Below are positions 22,934 through 33,784 of a stretch of 64,000 bases of DNA, one piece after another. Every line of letters begins with the position of its first letter. The stretch's first letter is position 1. This DNA comes from Styela clava (Eukaryota > Chordata > Ascidiacea > Stolidobranchia > Styelidae), in the NCBI RefSeq assembly GCF_964204865.1, contig NC_135253.1:20992001-21056000 (forward strand). The letters are read 5' to 3'. Made by a program: the position numbers and the translations under genes. The notes under the pieces are model-generated. The model did not search any database. It was given only the letters and a program-made list of their open reading frames with translations, and had not been told where the DNA came from.

Positions 22934-25294
22934 CTAAAACCATTATTATGATTATTAAATAATTAATGATAAAAATGTATTCAGAAAATGATATTATAAA
23001 TTTTGGGAATTTAATTTTAACATTTATCTTAAAAACATTATTTCGTCAATCCCATTTCTAACATTATCTCTAATTAGCGATGTGAAATGCCGAAACAAAA
23101 CGATTCTGTTTCTTGACAAATGCCGTAGCTTCTTTTATATTAATCTTGGGTAATCCTACAAGGGCATCGGATTCAAGCAATATTTCTTTGCAACCTGAAA
23201 TATGTGACTCTTTGCAAAATATAAAAATACATTACCATGGTACTTTTTTGCATGACTTTTTTTAATCAAATTGGCGATTTCTGTATGAAAATAAATATTT
23301 TGTGAAATGACGATTAATTTATTCCAAGTCCGAGATCAAATATCATTATTCTTGTCAAATTTCATGTTCGCCTCAGTATATAGAGTAACCGAATGTCAAA
23401 ATCTCAGTAGTATCGTGATCATATACAGTAATATACAAAAACCGAAGTCGCTCGATGTCTCGTTGTGTAATTCTAAATCAGTATGGCACGGCTAGCTAAT
23501 CAGATATTATATGTACACAAATAACATAGGCATCTCTACATCACATTAAAGCTGAAAATTAAAACATTTGATTTAGAAGGTAAAGAGACTATCCTAGCGT
23601 AAATCATACCACACAATCTAAGCCCAAACTCTTTTGAAATAAAAAGAAATTAACTAAATTCATCTAACATCACTGTAGACGGTAATACTGTCCAAAAGAA
23701 GTCTTAGCCGCCCTGGCTCGTCCAGGACAGTATTAATTTATTTAAATGGGGGCATAACTCGCACTTATCTGTTCAGTTCTTTATATCTTGTTTAAACTTC
23801 TTACCAGATTCGTCGTTTTTCTGTCAAATTGAGTTTAATGTTACTAATAAAACGAAAAGTTTCTAGTATTTGCTTTATCGGAATATACCGGAACCGTCGG
23901 AAAAGATTTTTTTATATCACTCCTGATTCTGAACCCATTCAGAGATCCGACTTCTACATTCGGGTGATGAACAGTTGATAATAATTTTTGACGTAGAGAT
24001 AAAGATAGACTCAAAGTTTGGATTCGGACTTTGAATGATAGAAATTTTGAACAGGAATTTTAATCAGGACTTCTCTTTAACTATAGTTTTTGTTTAATGC
24101 GACTTTGATCTAACTTTTTGTGTTGTGTTTTCTGTGTACAGTTTTTTGACTGGTTTTTCTCAGCTACTCTCGAACAAAATTCAAACAAGAAGATATTGCT
24201 TTTTTAGATACGATTGTGTTATTGGGGTTATGGATTCAATTAGCCAAGATGGCTGGTTGACATTTGGGTTGAAGGTTTTATTAGATTGAGTATTTTACAG
24301 AATTAAAGCAGTGCTCAAAAGATAAATAAAATAGTTTGAACACTAGTTTGTGATAATTTCCGTTTTATCTTGCAATCTCCATAGAGACGAGTTTATCATT
24401 TACTAATTTAGTGATGCAGACTCCATCTGAAACATATAAAACGGTTCAAGTAATTCAAACATTTGCAGGTATTTTTGCGCTTGTGGTAACGGATTTCAGA
24501 AATTACATGCTGTGATTTGCATGGTGTCGGTTTTAATTTTCTATCAGCACTAATACCTATTATAAATCTTCGTTATTTAGAAATACAAAGTTGAATGAAT
24601 CATTTTAAAAAAGTCCCCACCACAAATCCAAAAATGTCACATCGGAATAAAAAGGCCTGACGTTTAAAAATTACTAATTGGTAATTGTACAGTGACGGTT
24701 AGGAATTATTTCAAAAAGGGAATTTTAAGCGCAAGCAACTTTTCAGTTTCAACTGGGCAGTTAGAAATTGTACAAAATATCCCGTCGATTTTTACATTGC
24801 TTATTAAATTATCACAAGTCTTACCATGTGATTGCTTTTCAAGCGAGAAACAGAATAAAAAGAAAAGGCAGAACATTTCGTTGAAAAACATATCTGACTT
24901 CGCCTTCTAAAAACTTAAGCCTGTAAAATAACAAGAAGCAATCGAAGTGAAGTTCAACAGAGCTAAAAGTTTGAATTTCTTTTGTATCGAACTGCGTAAA
25001 TGAAAGAAGTTGAGTCGACCATGAGATATACTCAACTTAATTTACCCTGACACCGACCAACATGGACTCAGCACGCAACTTTTGCTACTATTTACTGTAA
25101 AAAAACGGAATTTTCCTAGTTTTGCATTGCCTACTCGATTTATTTCACCTCAGCTGAGGTGGTACGCATGAGATTCAACACCGTGATGTGCAACCTGCAA
25201 TGCCACAACAACTAAGTCTAACACTTTAAGCGGTAAAACCTTCTTGAAACACACCTGCTTGACGTAACGTCATTGGTGAACAGCTGGCAGTCAT

Positions 25295-25520
25295 GCCCTT
25301 CCGATGTAAACACTAAACAGATGACAGGATGCGACCTCGGTCTTGTCCTCTCGATGTGAACGGAAGACAGGATACAACTTTCATTATGTCTTTGTCCGTA
25401 TGGTTTGGCGACGTTGTAAACACTAAACGGCTGGTATGATGCGACCTGGGTTATGCCCGCCCGATGTAAACCGAAGACAGGATGCAGCCAAGGTTATGCT
25501 TCCGCCTGCACGACGTTGCT
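25295..25520. repeat. Minisatellite, period about 50-60 bp, four units
   Basis: Units carry GATGTAAACACTAAACAG / GATGTGAACGGAAGACAGGAT / GTTGTAAACACTAAACGG / GATGTAAACCGAAGACAGGAT, each followed by GATGCGACCT-GGTTATG-CC variants. It is GC-richer than its surroundings and lies in the presumed intron of locus A. Confidence 0.75.
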
Positions 25521-25767
25521 ACAACGTAACACTATTTTGTGTTTGACGAGGTAACGTCGTTACTGGTGTCATGCATCTTGTTCAAGGTCCATGTTAACGT
25601 TGGGTCAAATTTTTAAGGTTTGCCTATATGATTTAGTAGAACTTTATTCAACGCTATTCTGCAGGTAATCAAATTGCATTATGGGAATCGGATCCGATCT
25701 GGGAGTATATAGTTATTAATGGTTGTGACTAATTTTCATTTTCATTAAAATACAAAATATTACCAAT

Positions 25768-27090
25768 ACCGATCTACAACTTGAACCCGCAGTAAATAGG
25801 AAAAAAATTCAGTTCCAGTCAATGAAAGTTTATAAAAATCACTTCAGAAAAAAATATTTGGTATCCTACACAGTGCCATAATAAGCACTGATAATGAGTT
25901 TCACAGCAAATAATGAGGACACACAGTAATCTACAACCCAGGAGAAACTTGGTCATGTTCACAGAAGAAAAAAGGCAGTCAGTAGAAAATTTATAGAAGT
26001 CAAGTGTCGATAGAATTTCTCATAAATATGAATAACAAAGTAAGTAACTTACACAGCGCTTGCACCATACTATAAAAAATACTCATAAAAACATTTTAAC
26101 ATCTAATAATTATTGGAGGCAATCTAAAATCGACTGCGCAAGAAGGAAGGTTTGATAAAGAAACTTAACCACAATCATAAAGAAGTGATGCAGTCATTAA
26201 AATTTATATAGTAACCACGGAGGATAGAAATTTATTAAAAATGTGGGAATCACATTTAGCAGACAAGCAGTGTTGAAATTTGAATAAAGCTAACCACAAC
26301 CACACAAGAAATTAAGTATTTCAATCTCAAAATTCATGAATGTAGTTTAAGAGGCAAAGTCTTTTTGCTCGCCACGCGCAGCCCAATGAAGAATGCGAGC
26401 GTCGTTGTTTGCGCCTTAAAGTGACAAAAGAGGAAGATGAGGGGCAAAACGAGAGAAGCGAGGAGAGAAAAAGAGGAGAACACTCTCTGTGCGTTGAAAT
26501 GAAAAACGAAAGAGGCGAAAAAACTCTAGCGGCAGATTCATCTGGAAAAATGGACTCGCACTTTGGAAACGTAGAAAAGCAGCTTATGTCGATATATATC
26601 GGCAAACACGCAACATCAGGCTGATATATCGCTCTAGCTATAAATACGGTTAACCAGATCCGTGAGTTGCTACCGTGCATCAGTTGATTGGTAGCAACGA
26701 AGTACTAACGGTGCGCCGCATTTCCAGCAAATGGCGTGCCACGTGACGTCGCCGACCCTAGCTGATCGAGAACAGTCCAATCATGCACGCCCTTCCACTT
26801 GAACGTTAGTAACCCCGGGCTGACGAAATTCGGCGGAAGGGGCGCGTGCAATATTGAGAAATGAGACTTTGCTAACGTGTATCATTCGCACGAAATGAAT
26901 GTTTCCCCGAACTTTAAGCTTAGAACCTTTTTTCTTATATTTTACCAGACAATTATTCTTATTACTTTTGCTATTCTTGGAACGAGATAACATCCAGGAA
27001 CTGGGTTTACATTTGAAAATAACCATTTCGTTCCAAACTATTTAACCACTTGGCATTAAAAGGAACGGACTAGTCTGTATACCAGAATCT
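25768..27090. repeat. Dispersed repeat, copy 2 (copy 1 at 17,661-18,770)
   Basis: Same order of blocks as the 17.7 kb copy, but with extra sequence at about 26,540-26,780 that ends in ATATATCGGCAAAC and ATATCGCTCTAGCTA, the inverted form of the CTAGAGC-GAT--ATA words that begin copy 1. This suggests that one hAT-like element sits in, or bounds, the repeat. Confidence 0.65.
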
Positions 27091-27345
27091 ACCATCAAAA
27101 TTAGATTAACCGAAACTAATGGTTAGCGAAATAATAGCGAAATACCGTTTCCGATAAAATGTAAAACTTTAGTTTATCCACACACTGCATTCGGTCGTGG
27201 TTCGCCATATAAATAAACCGCCGCGTCGGATTTCTTTTTTTTTTATCGATGAATTAATTGAAACATTTATTTAAACCTATCGTGAACCCCATCAAAATTA
27301 GATTAACCGAAACTAATGGTTAACGAAATAAACCCACAAAACCCG
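27085..27345. repeat. Pair of 50-bp direct repeats
   Basis: ATCAAAATTAGATTAACCGA followed by AACTAATGGTTA(G/A)CGAAATAA occurs at about 27,092 and 27,292. The 150 bases between them are unique. Confidence 0.75.
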
Positions 27346-27628
27346 AGATTACGAGATTATAATTTTTCCCAACACCTAAGCCTTTTCAATCAATAACTAT
27401 TTTAAATGACAAAAGGTAAATTCATTTTAATATTGTTATTTAAGGATCAAGAATATCTTTTAATTATCAGCACTAATAAGTGAAATGAATGCTGCACGAT
27501 ATATTATCGGGAAAAAATATTCTATCTCCCTATGTATTACTCAATTCTACGCTATTACCAGCGAGTTCTGTGGAAAAGCTATGTAAAACAATAACAAACG
27601 CTGCTTTTTCGAATCCTCACAACTTTAC

Positions 27629-27646
27629 AACACACACACACACACG
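27629..27646. repeat. (CA)n microsatellite
   Basis: About eight CA dinucleotides ending in CACGACAAG. Confidence 0.9.
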
Positions 27647-29293
27647 ACAAGCTGACTGACACAACTCTCCCTCGACTCAGCGTTGATTACCCCAATCGTT
27701 ATCCAGCTTCTATAATGTTCGGCTCTCCATCAACTCGCCTTATGACCAGGAAAATAACAAATCCACAGCTGAGAATAAGTAAATATCGGCTTATTAAATT
27801 AAAGCTAATGTTTGTCTGAGTGTACGACCCAAAATGTATGGTTAACTGGCAGGACACTAAGACCAAGCGCAACCTGGCTTTGGTTTACGCTAAACTGATA
27901 ACGCATTTGACAGGATCGATCCCAAATAGACATTGAAATTAGAAGTAATCCTGAATTAACGTTTACCCCTCTGGTTGCACTTGAAAGTTTGTTTACCCGC
28001 TTCGAGTCAAAGTATGGCCACATCGCACCGGTTTCCTTTCGATGTACAAATATCAAAGGCCAGGCAAATAAAATGTTGCGTCTGTCAGCTGATCTACTAC
28101 TGTTTTGAGCCTGAGTTGTTTTTCAAACATACCGATATTGGCAACAGGAACAAAAACAACTCCTGAGACAAAATATATATAGTGCTACATAAATTTCTGG
28201 ACATTCTATATTTAGCTACAGTTTGCCCGTTAGCTGTTGCTTTTCTACCTTGACCAATAGAAATTTTAGACTCCCCACTTCTCAATGAAAAATTCCTGCA
28301 TCTTGATGAATGTATAAAATTTCTAATGCTGTTTTATGATCGTTCGAGACTTCTAACATGACCCGAATGAAAATCAAAAAGGGCAGAAATAATATTGTTG
28401 TGGGACATTTTATTATTTTATACTTAGTAAATTTTAATCAAATTCATTTTTTCTGTTTGCATTGATTCTTTCTCTTTGCAAAACGCTGGGTGCTTCATGA
28501 TTCAAATTTCATCACCTTAACAAAATGAAAAGCATTTTAGCAAATTTTTCTACTGTTATAATTTCAAATATTTATCTTTTTATTCACGCATGAGTAATTT
28601 ATGATTAAAATACAGAATTGACACTCAATTCCGATTTTGTGTTGAATTGACAAAAATAAATCTAAATGGTCAAAAATTTGCCTCTGAAACACATAACACA
28701 ATTCAAAAAATGACAATAACATTGTTAATATTTGAGTTAATAATTCAATTTGATATAATAAATTGATCAACATACTCATATGGTTATCAGTTGTGATAGA
28801 TAATTTGAGATATTTATACGATTGATACTATGCTTAATATAGAATTACCGTTGTCGATCTTTAAAATAAATGATAGTATTATGTTTAGTAACTTTTTAAT
28901 TATAGACAATTGCTGTATGGTATGATTCAATTTTGCAAGGTCTTTGCAAAAACACATTTTTTTGCAAGACCATGCAAAGTATAGTAATCAAACACGTGGA
29001 TTTGACAGATTGTTCGGCAAGCAAGGGTAATTTCGGACAAAAAATTCTTTTTTAATTCTAGATAACATTGAATGTTGACTATGATCAGGGTATGATCGGA
29101 TCATTATGTCCGAGACAAGAATTTCTCTACAAATACAATAAACTTGTTGGTTGATTTATTGAATCAATGATCTAGGATAAAAGTAGTCCGCATGCTGCTC
29201 GCAATGGAAACTTGTTGACAAATCAGTTGTTTGTATTGGAGGAAAACAGTTGTAGTATTAGAATTAAAAGTTCTGATAATATTGAAAATTTAC

Positions 29294-29359
29294 CTTGATA
29301 TCTACAATCACCCGAAAAACAACTTTGGTCATCACCACAGTCTTGGTCGTTTTTACATT
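29294..29359 (-). CDS. Locus A module 5 exon
   Basis: C-KNDQD-C-GDDQS-C-FSGD-C then RYQ. Acceptor TTTTTACACAG, donor CAAG|GTAAAT, phase 1 at both ends, 66 bases. Last module before the CTLD. Confidence 0.75.
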
Positions 29360-29731
29360 CTGTGTAAAAAAAAATTAGAAATAAATAGAGACTGAGACAC
29401 TCACAACAATCCGGTATTTCAAATTCCCTAGTGCAAAAGGTTTTGATGTAGATTCATTCATTGATGATTGGTTTTATACAGTTCATAAAATCAGTCAATC
29501 TATGATTTATTTAAAACTTTGATAATAGAATGTTTGACATAGAGTGGAATATTCTGACAGTTGCATTGATTTGTGTGATGGCATGTTATTACAATCAATA
29601 CCGCAAAATGAAATGTCTTTGAGGCCGGGAAGGCTTAGAAGTTATTCACAGGAAGTAACTATTTATATACAATTTTCATTTAAACTTTTTCAACCCTCTG
29701 TATGTTATTAATGCATAATAGTGGAATTAAC

Positions 29732-29797
29732 CTTTACACGTTCCCCAAGTTGTGTAGCAAAATTTGCCATCAAAGCAGTCATCATCTTTTCCACATT
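29732..29797 (-). CDS. Locus A module 4 exon
   Basis: C-GKDDD-C-FDGKF-C-YTTWGT-C then K. The last loop has six residues and a Trp, the subtype also seen in part at 41,298 and in the relic at 41,878. Acceptor TTTCATCCAG, donor AAAG|GTTAAT, 66 bases, phase 1-1. Confidence 0.75.
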
Positions 29798-29954
29798 CTG
29801 GATGAAATAGAAACAAATTAGAAATAATATGTAATGGAGTCATTTACGACAATTTGATTAGATCAACATCGGTCATGGCGAATAATTGGTCATCGATAGT
29901 TTTGCTACATCTGATTCGGCATTATATCGATTATGAAAATATAGGGGTGTAAAC

Positions 29955-30274
29955 CAGGGCTACGCAACTATTTTTATCCGAGGTCCGCATACGAAACTTA
30001 CATACAAAAATATTTGGGTCCGGTCTTTCCAGAAATTATATTTCGGCATTCTTGAACGCGCACTTCCTCGGCGGCTAACGTTTATTAGATAATCAGGATT
30101 GTTTATTATGGTGTTATAGTTATTTTCATATATATTTAAAACTATAAATATCATTTTATAAGAAGGAATTTAAAAAGTGGGGCTAATGATCCAAAATAAA
30201 GAATTAGGTGCCGTCCGAATCAAATATTCGAAAAGTCCGGATTCGGACTGCAGGCCGCCAGTTGAGTAGCCCTG
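29955..30274. mobile_element. hAT MITE, 320 bp, in a locus A intron
   Basis: Ends CAGGGCTACGCAACTA and AGTTGAGTAGCCCTG are inverted repeats. It is flanked by a perfect 8-bp TSD, GTGTAAAC (29,947-29,954 and 30,275-30,282). It contains GGTCCGCATACGAAAC and CGGACTGCAGGCCGCC subterminal blocks. No coding capacity. It lies between modules 3 and 4. Confidence 0.9.
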
Positions 30275-30831
30275 GTGTAAACAATTAATTTGATCCTGGC
30301 ATCCTTAGAGTGGAAATTTGCTGCAAGGTATATCTGTTGCAAATCTTTTAGGATTGATGCTTCGGCTCAAATAAAAGATTTCTAACAAAACTGGGAGTTC
30401 TGGATAAGGCGTGGGATTGATAAGTTACTGACTGACATTTCTGACATGAATATGGATAATGCTGAATATAGGATCAGTCGATTTACAATTCAAATAATAG
30501 AATAATGTTTAGTAACTTTCAATTTCAGACAACTGTATTTTGTATGTTATGGTGTTATTTAGGGCTTCGCAACCAAACAAAAACTTTTTTTTGCTAGACT
30601 GAGAAAGTATATGGACAAAATAGACTCGGCTCAAGCTTGCTTGATTCACAAAATCGTCACGAACAGGAAAAATAAAAATAAACTCGTTGGTAGTTGAGAT
30701 TAAGAACACACGAGGTAGCATAAAAGTGGTCAGCATGCCGCTAGCAATGACGGCCATGACATTAGTTATTTTGTAAGCGAAGATGGTAGTTGTAGAAATC
30801 CATATTCCTGTTTCATAATGTTAGAAGTTAC

Positions 30832-30903
30832 CTCCAGCACGACACCCATTAATACGCTTATCACAAATGTGACCACAATCACAGTCTCTGTCCTCCTGGC
30901 ATT
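30832..30903 (-). CDS. Locus A module 3 exon
   Basis: C-QEDRD-C-DCGHI-C-DKRING-C then RAG. 72 bases because the last loop has six residues and the tail is longer; an additional Cys sits in the second loop, giving five. Closest to the module at 43,338. Acceptor TTTTATACAG, donor GGAG|GTAACT, phase 1-1. Confidence 0.75.
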
Positions 30904-31410
30904 CTGTATAAAAGACAAATTAGAAATGCATTGCAACTGATTCATTCATAAAACTGTTGAGCCGAATATCGTTGTGCAAACATTGGTGATTTATGGTTTT
31001 AACTATATGTGGTTGATACTATGCCGAATATAGAATAAAACAATTTTCAATTTAAACGACAGAATGATATTTGTAACTTTCAAATTGCAGACAAAGGCAT
31101 TTAACGTATGGTATGATGCAATGTAGGTATCCGATACTAAACCAACACATTTCGTTTCAAGACTAAGCAAATTGAAGTTGTCAAATACGTCAGTTTGACA
31201 GATTGTTCGCCACTCATTTAGTTTACGACAAAAATACAGTTTTAACTCGAGTTGGGATGAAGTGTTAAATATGAAAAGAATGGCTATCGATGTCCAATTT
31301 GAATGATAGAATATTGTTTAGTGACTTTCAATTTCAGTCAAATGTATTTCGTACGGTATATACGTTGTAAATTTGAAAATTTCTGTTTTGTAATATTTCG
31401 GGAATTTTAC

Positions 31411-31476
31411 CTTTATAATAACATACGTATTGGTCGCAAAGATGATCTTTAGGACAATCTGTATTTCCTATACATT
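31411..31476 (-). CDS. Locus A module 2 exon
   Basis: C-IGNTD-C-PKDHL-C-DQYV-C then YYK. Acceptor TTTGTTCTAG, donor AAAG|GTAAAA, phase 1-1, 66 bases. Confidence 0.75.
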
Positions 31477-31844
31477 CTAGAACAAAGACAAAATAGAATA
31501 TACATAAACTGAGACTTTCAAAACAAACAGGTTAGCGCATATGTTGTAGTGCAATGAACGGTGATCTACAGTTTTACCTTTGTATAATTGCTATTATACT
31601 AAATATGAAAATAGTCGATCTGTTATTTAACTGAAACTCTAACAGTGAAATATTTGGTGCAGCGTCCAACTTTCAGACAGTTACGTTGTTTTGTGTGATG
31701 TGATGTAAAAAAGATTAACACCACACGATAAATTTTGACTAGATAGAGGTAAAGTTATTTCGTGGTAGTGATATTCTATATACAATTTTCATTTTAATAT
31801 TCCCACAACTTAAAAACCTATTGATTTAGAATATTAAAATGTAC

Positions 31845-31910
31845 CTCGACAGTTTCCCGTAGAAAATTCGCACCTGGTCAAATCTTTACAGTCTTGGTCC
31901 CTGAAACACT
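31845..31910 (-). CDS. Locus A module 1 exon
   Basis: C-FRDQD-C-KDLTR-C-EFSTGN-C then R. Acceptor is a T-run plus CAG (AATTTTTTTTCAG), donor CGAG|GTACAT, phase 1-1, 66 bases. First module after the signal exon. Confidence 0.75.
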
Positions 31911-32371
31911 CTGAAAAAAATTGAAAAAAAATAAAATATTTTGTAACTAAAATAATCAAGACAATTTTGCGAGAGAAGAATCGATAATTCCAAACATTTG
32001 GTAATCTATGTTTGTTACATTTGATTGGTATCATGTTGAATTATATAATATTTAGATCATTGTATCTTCGAATTAGATAATATGTGTTGAAGCATGTCGG
32101 TCATAGGGTGATTCTGCTCATATGAAATACTTCAAACAAACTTAGAATTCGTGTTCGTGTTTTGGTTTTGATATTGATAAGTAAACGAGAGATTCCGGAC
32201 ATGAGTATGAATAATGTCTCCAAAACACGAGACAAAGATTTGTGGGACCGTTTTGTTCATGGTTCCATATTTTTGCATGGATCTGAATCATTTTATGCAT
32301 CCAACTATTGAAACTTGAAAATTTATGTCAAAAAAATTTGAACTTTCACGAAGTAAATATAATTAGCAAAC

Positions 32372-32462
32372 CGTCGCCCAGATTCATTAGTCCATATGTG
32401 CCATTAAGTAACATCAACATTACAGCAGCCGACAGCATGATCGATACAATAATTCTCTTCAT
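32372..32462 (-). CDS. Locus A signal-peptide exon
   Basis: ATG at 32,460-32,462, encoding MKRIIVSIMLSAAVMLML then LNGTYG and LMNLGD, with donor GACG|GTTTGC leaving in phase 1. The hydrophobic core flanked by basic residues is a textbook secretory signal with cleavage likely around TYG. The core SIMLSAAVMLMLL is identical in the signal exons at 57.3 and 63.9 kb, and the upstream ACACTTATAAG(C/T)CAAT is conserved too. Confidence 0.7.
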
Positions 32463-32649
32463 ATTGGCTTATAAGTGTTTTGAATTCTAACAGTTTTATT
32501 TAAAACTTGGATGAAATACTGGATTAGAAAATAATACAAATTAAAAAAAATACTGAGATAATCGAATTGTGACACGTTAGAATTATAGTTTGAACCTTGT
32601 AATGTCGAAGGTTCGTATTTAAGCTCACGGCAAAATAAAATATCTTTCA

Positions 32650-33420
32650 ACCTTTCACCTGAGTTTGGTTTGAAACTTCAGTATTTTGTCCTCGAAAAAT
32701 AAAATGTCAAATCCTACGACATTGTATCATATTCAATTCATGACCGCTACGAGAATTTAATTTTTTTCTATATTAATTTAATTGCGTCCAACCTAACTAG
32801 CGATTGCGTCTTCTTGAATTAAAATACAACAATATTACTCTAAAATAGCTCAGTTGCAAACTTGACTAATCTGTGCTGTATTTGCAACACCGACTTTGCT
32901 CTATCACAATTCTGTCACCCAGATTATTTTAAAAAACCGTTAAGGAAAACTGTTAGTTTGCATTAAAATTTACATTTTATTTTTGTACAATAAAATTTTT
33001 TTGTTTATACTTTAGGTATAATTATCGTATATATCATCACAATTCAGGAAAAATTCGCGTTGCAATTCTTGTATAATATTTTACCACTAAAATTTTCGAC
33101 AGTAATTCAAATAAATGTGTAAAAGGGTAAATCCCGCGCACAATTTACTTCCTTCTGATTTCAGTGATGGTCCAACGCCAACCAAACATGAGGTGTTCTG
33201 AAAGCACACGATAGTTTGCGATTTACAATGCCTAGATAAGCGTTTTTATTCTGTCGTGGGCCGTCTACAACAAAACTTATATTGTTTACGGTTTTATTTC
33301 AAATACTTTATATTGACACTTTTTCAAAAACTTTTAGGCGCGGATTCACTTCTTTATTTGTCTCCACCGTCATGCTGCAGACGGATGTATAATAACCCTC
33401 ACCGAATTCACAATTCTATG
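32650..33420. repeat. Diverged member of the 54.8/57.5 kb hAT family
   Basis: TTCATGACCGCTACGAGAATTTAA, TAATTTAATTGCGTCCA, then GCGATTTACAATGCCTAGATAAGCG and CGTGGGCCG match, in order, internal blocks of the element at 54,806-56,230. Ends not resolved. No gene seen. Confidence 0.55.
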
Positions 33421-33780
33421 CAAGTTTAAAAGTGAAGTGAATATCGTCGTTGTCGTGGCACAATTTGGATTTAAGGAAAATAAACACTAACGTGTAAAAA
33501 AAAGGGGGGGGGGAGAGTCGAATACAAACTCCCTGCCGGCGCCATATATATATATTATATATGAAAGAAATAACTTTTAAACAAATGGAAAATTCATAAA
33601 CTCGCAAAAGTTTTTGCTATTTACGCCAATGCATATAAATAGTTTTGGTAGTTCTCAACCTACTCAACCTAATAATAATAATATGTTCTGTTCTCAAGCT
33701 TCAGAACGCTACGTCTCACACAGCGAACAAAACAATGTTCTCTGCTCGATGTAATGGAAATATATAGTTATTCTACATAT
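33420..33780. other. Simple-sequence-rich spacer
   Basis: Contains an A8-G10 run at about 33,498-33,515, an AT microsatellite at about 33,544-33,561, and no gene. Confidence 0.5.
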
Positions 33781-33784
33781 GTTT

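Larger units (their letters stand above)
22934..29293 (-). other. Long intron of locus A between modules and CTLD
   Basis: No further module or CTLD exon recognised. It holds a short hairpin (TAATACTGTCC at 23,682 / GGACAGTATTA at 23,724), the 25.3 kb minisatellite, the 25.8-27.1 kb dispersed repeat, a 50-bp repeat at 27,090 and 27,290, and a CA tract. The part at 28,140-28,760 matches 39,330-39,800, the sequence beyond the last module of the middle array. Confidence 0.5.
22176..32462 (-). pseudogene. Locus A: signal peptide + five Cys modules + C-type lectin domain, with two lesions
   Basis: Eight exons on the minus strand: signal exon 32,372-32,462, five module exons, and two CTLD exons (22,710-22,933 and 22,176-22,377). 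Junctions are phase 1 from the signal exon to the CTLD, then phase 0 inside the CTLD; exon lengths sum to exactly 217 codons before the last exon, which supports the chain. The expected product is a secreted lectin of about 282 residues. As written, a TGA at 22,321-22,323 stops it at about 235 residues, and a 4-base insertion shifts the tail. Either the locus is dying, or the assembly has errors, or a truncated lectin is made. The 6.3-kb gap between the last module and the CTLD may hide exons I did not find. Confidence 0.65.

Noticed and set aside
23682-23734. Short hairpin TAATACTGTCC / GGACAGTATTA as a microRNA-like precursor
   Set aside because: An 11-bp stem with a 31-base loop is too short and poorly paired for a microRNA precursor; it may be an eroded transposon end.
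26327-26680. 117-codon minus-strand frame
   Set aside because: Sits on the purine-rich tract of the dispersed repeat; the copy at 18.3 kb encodes unrelated frames there.
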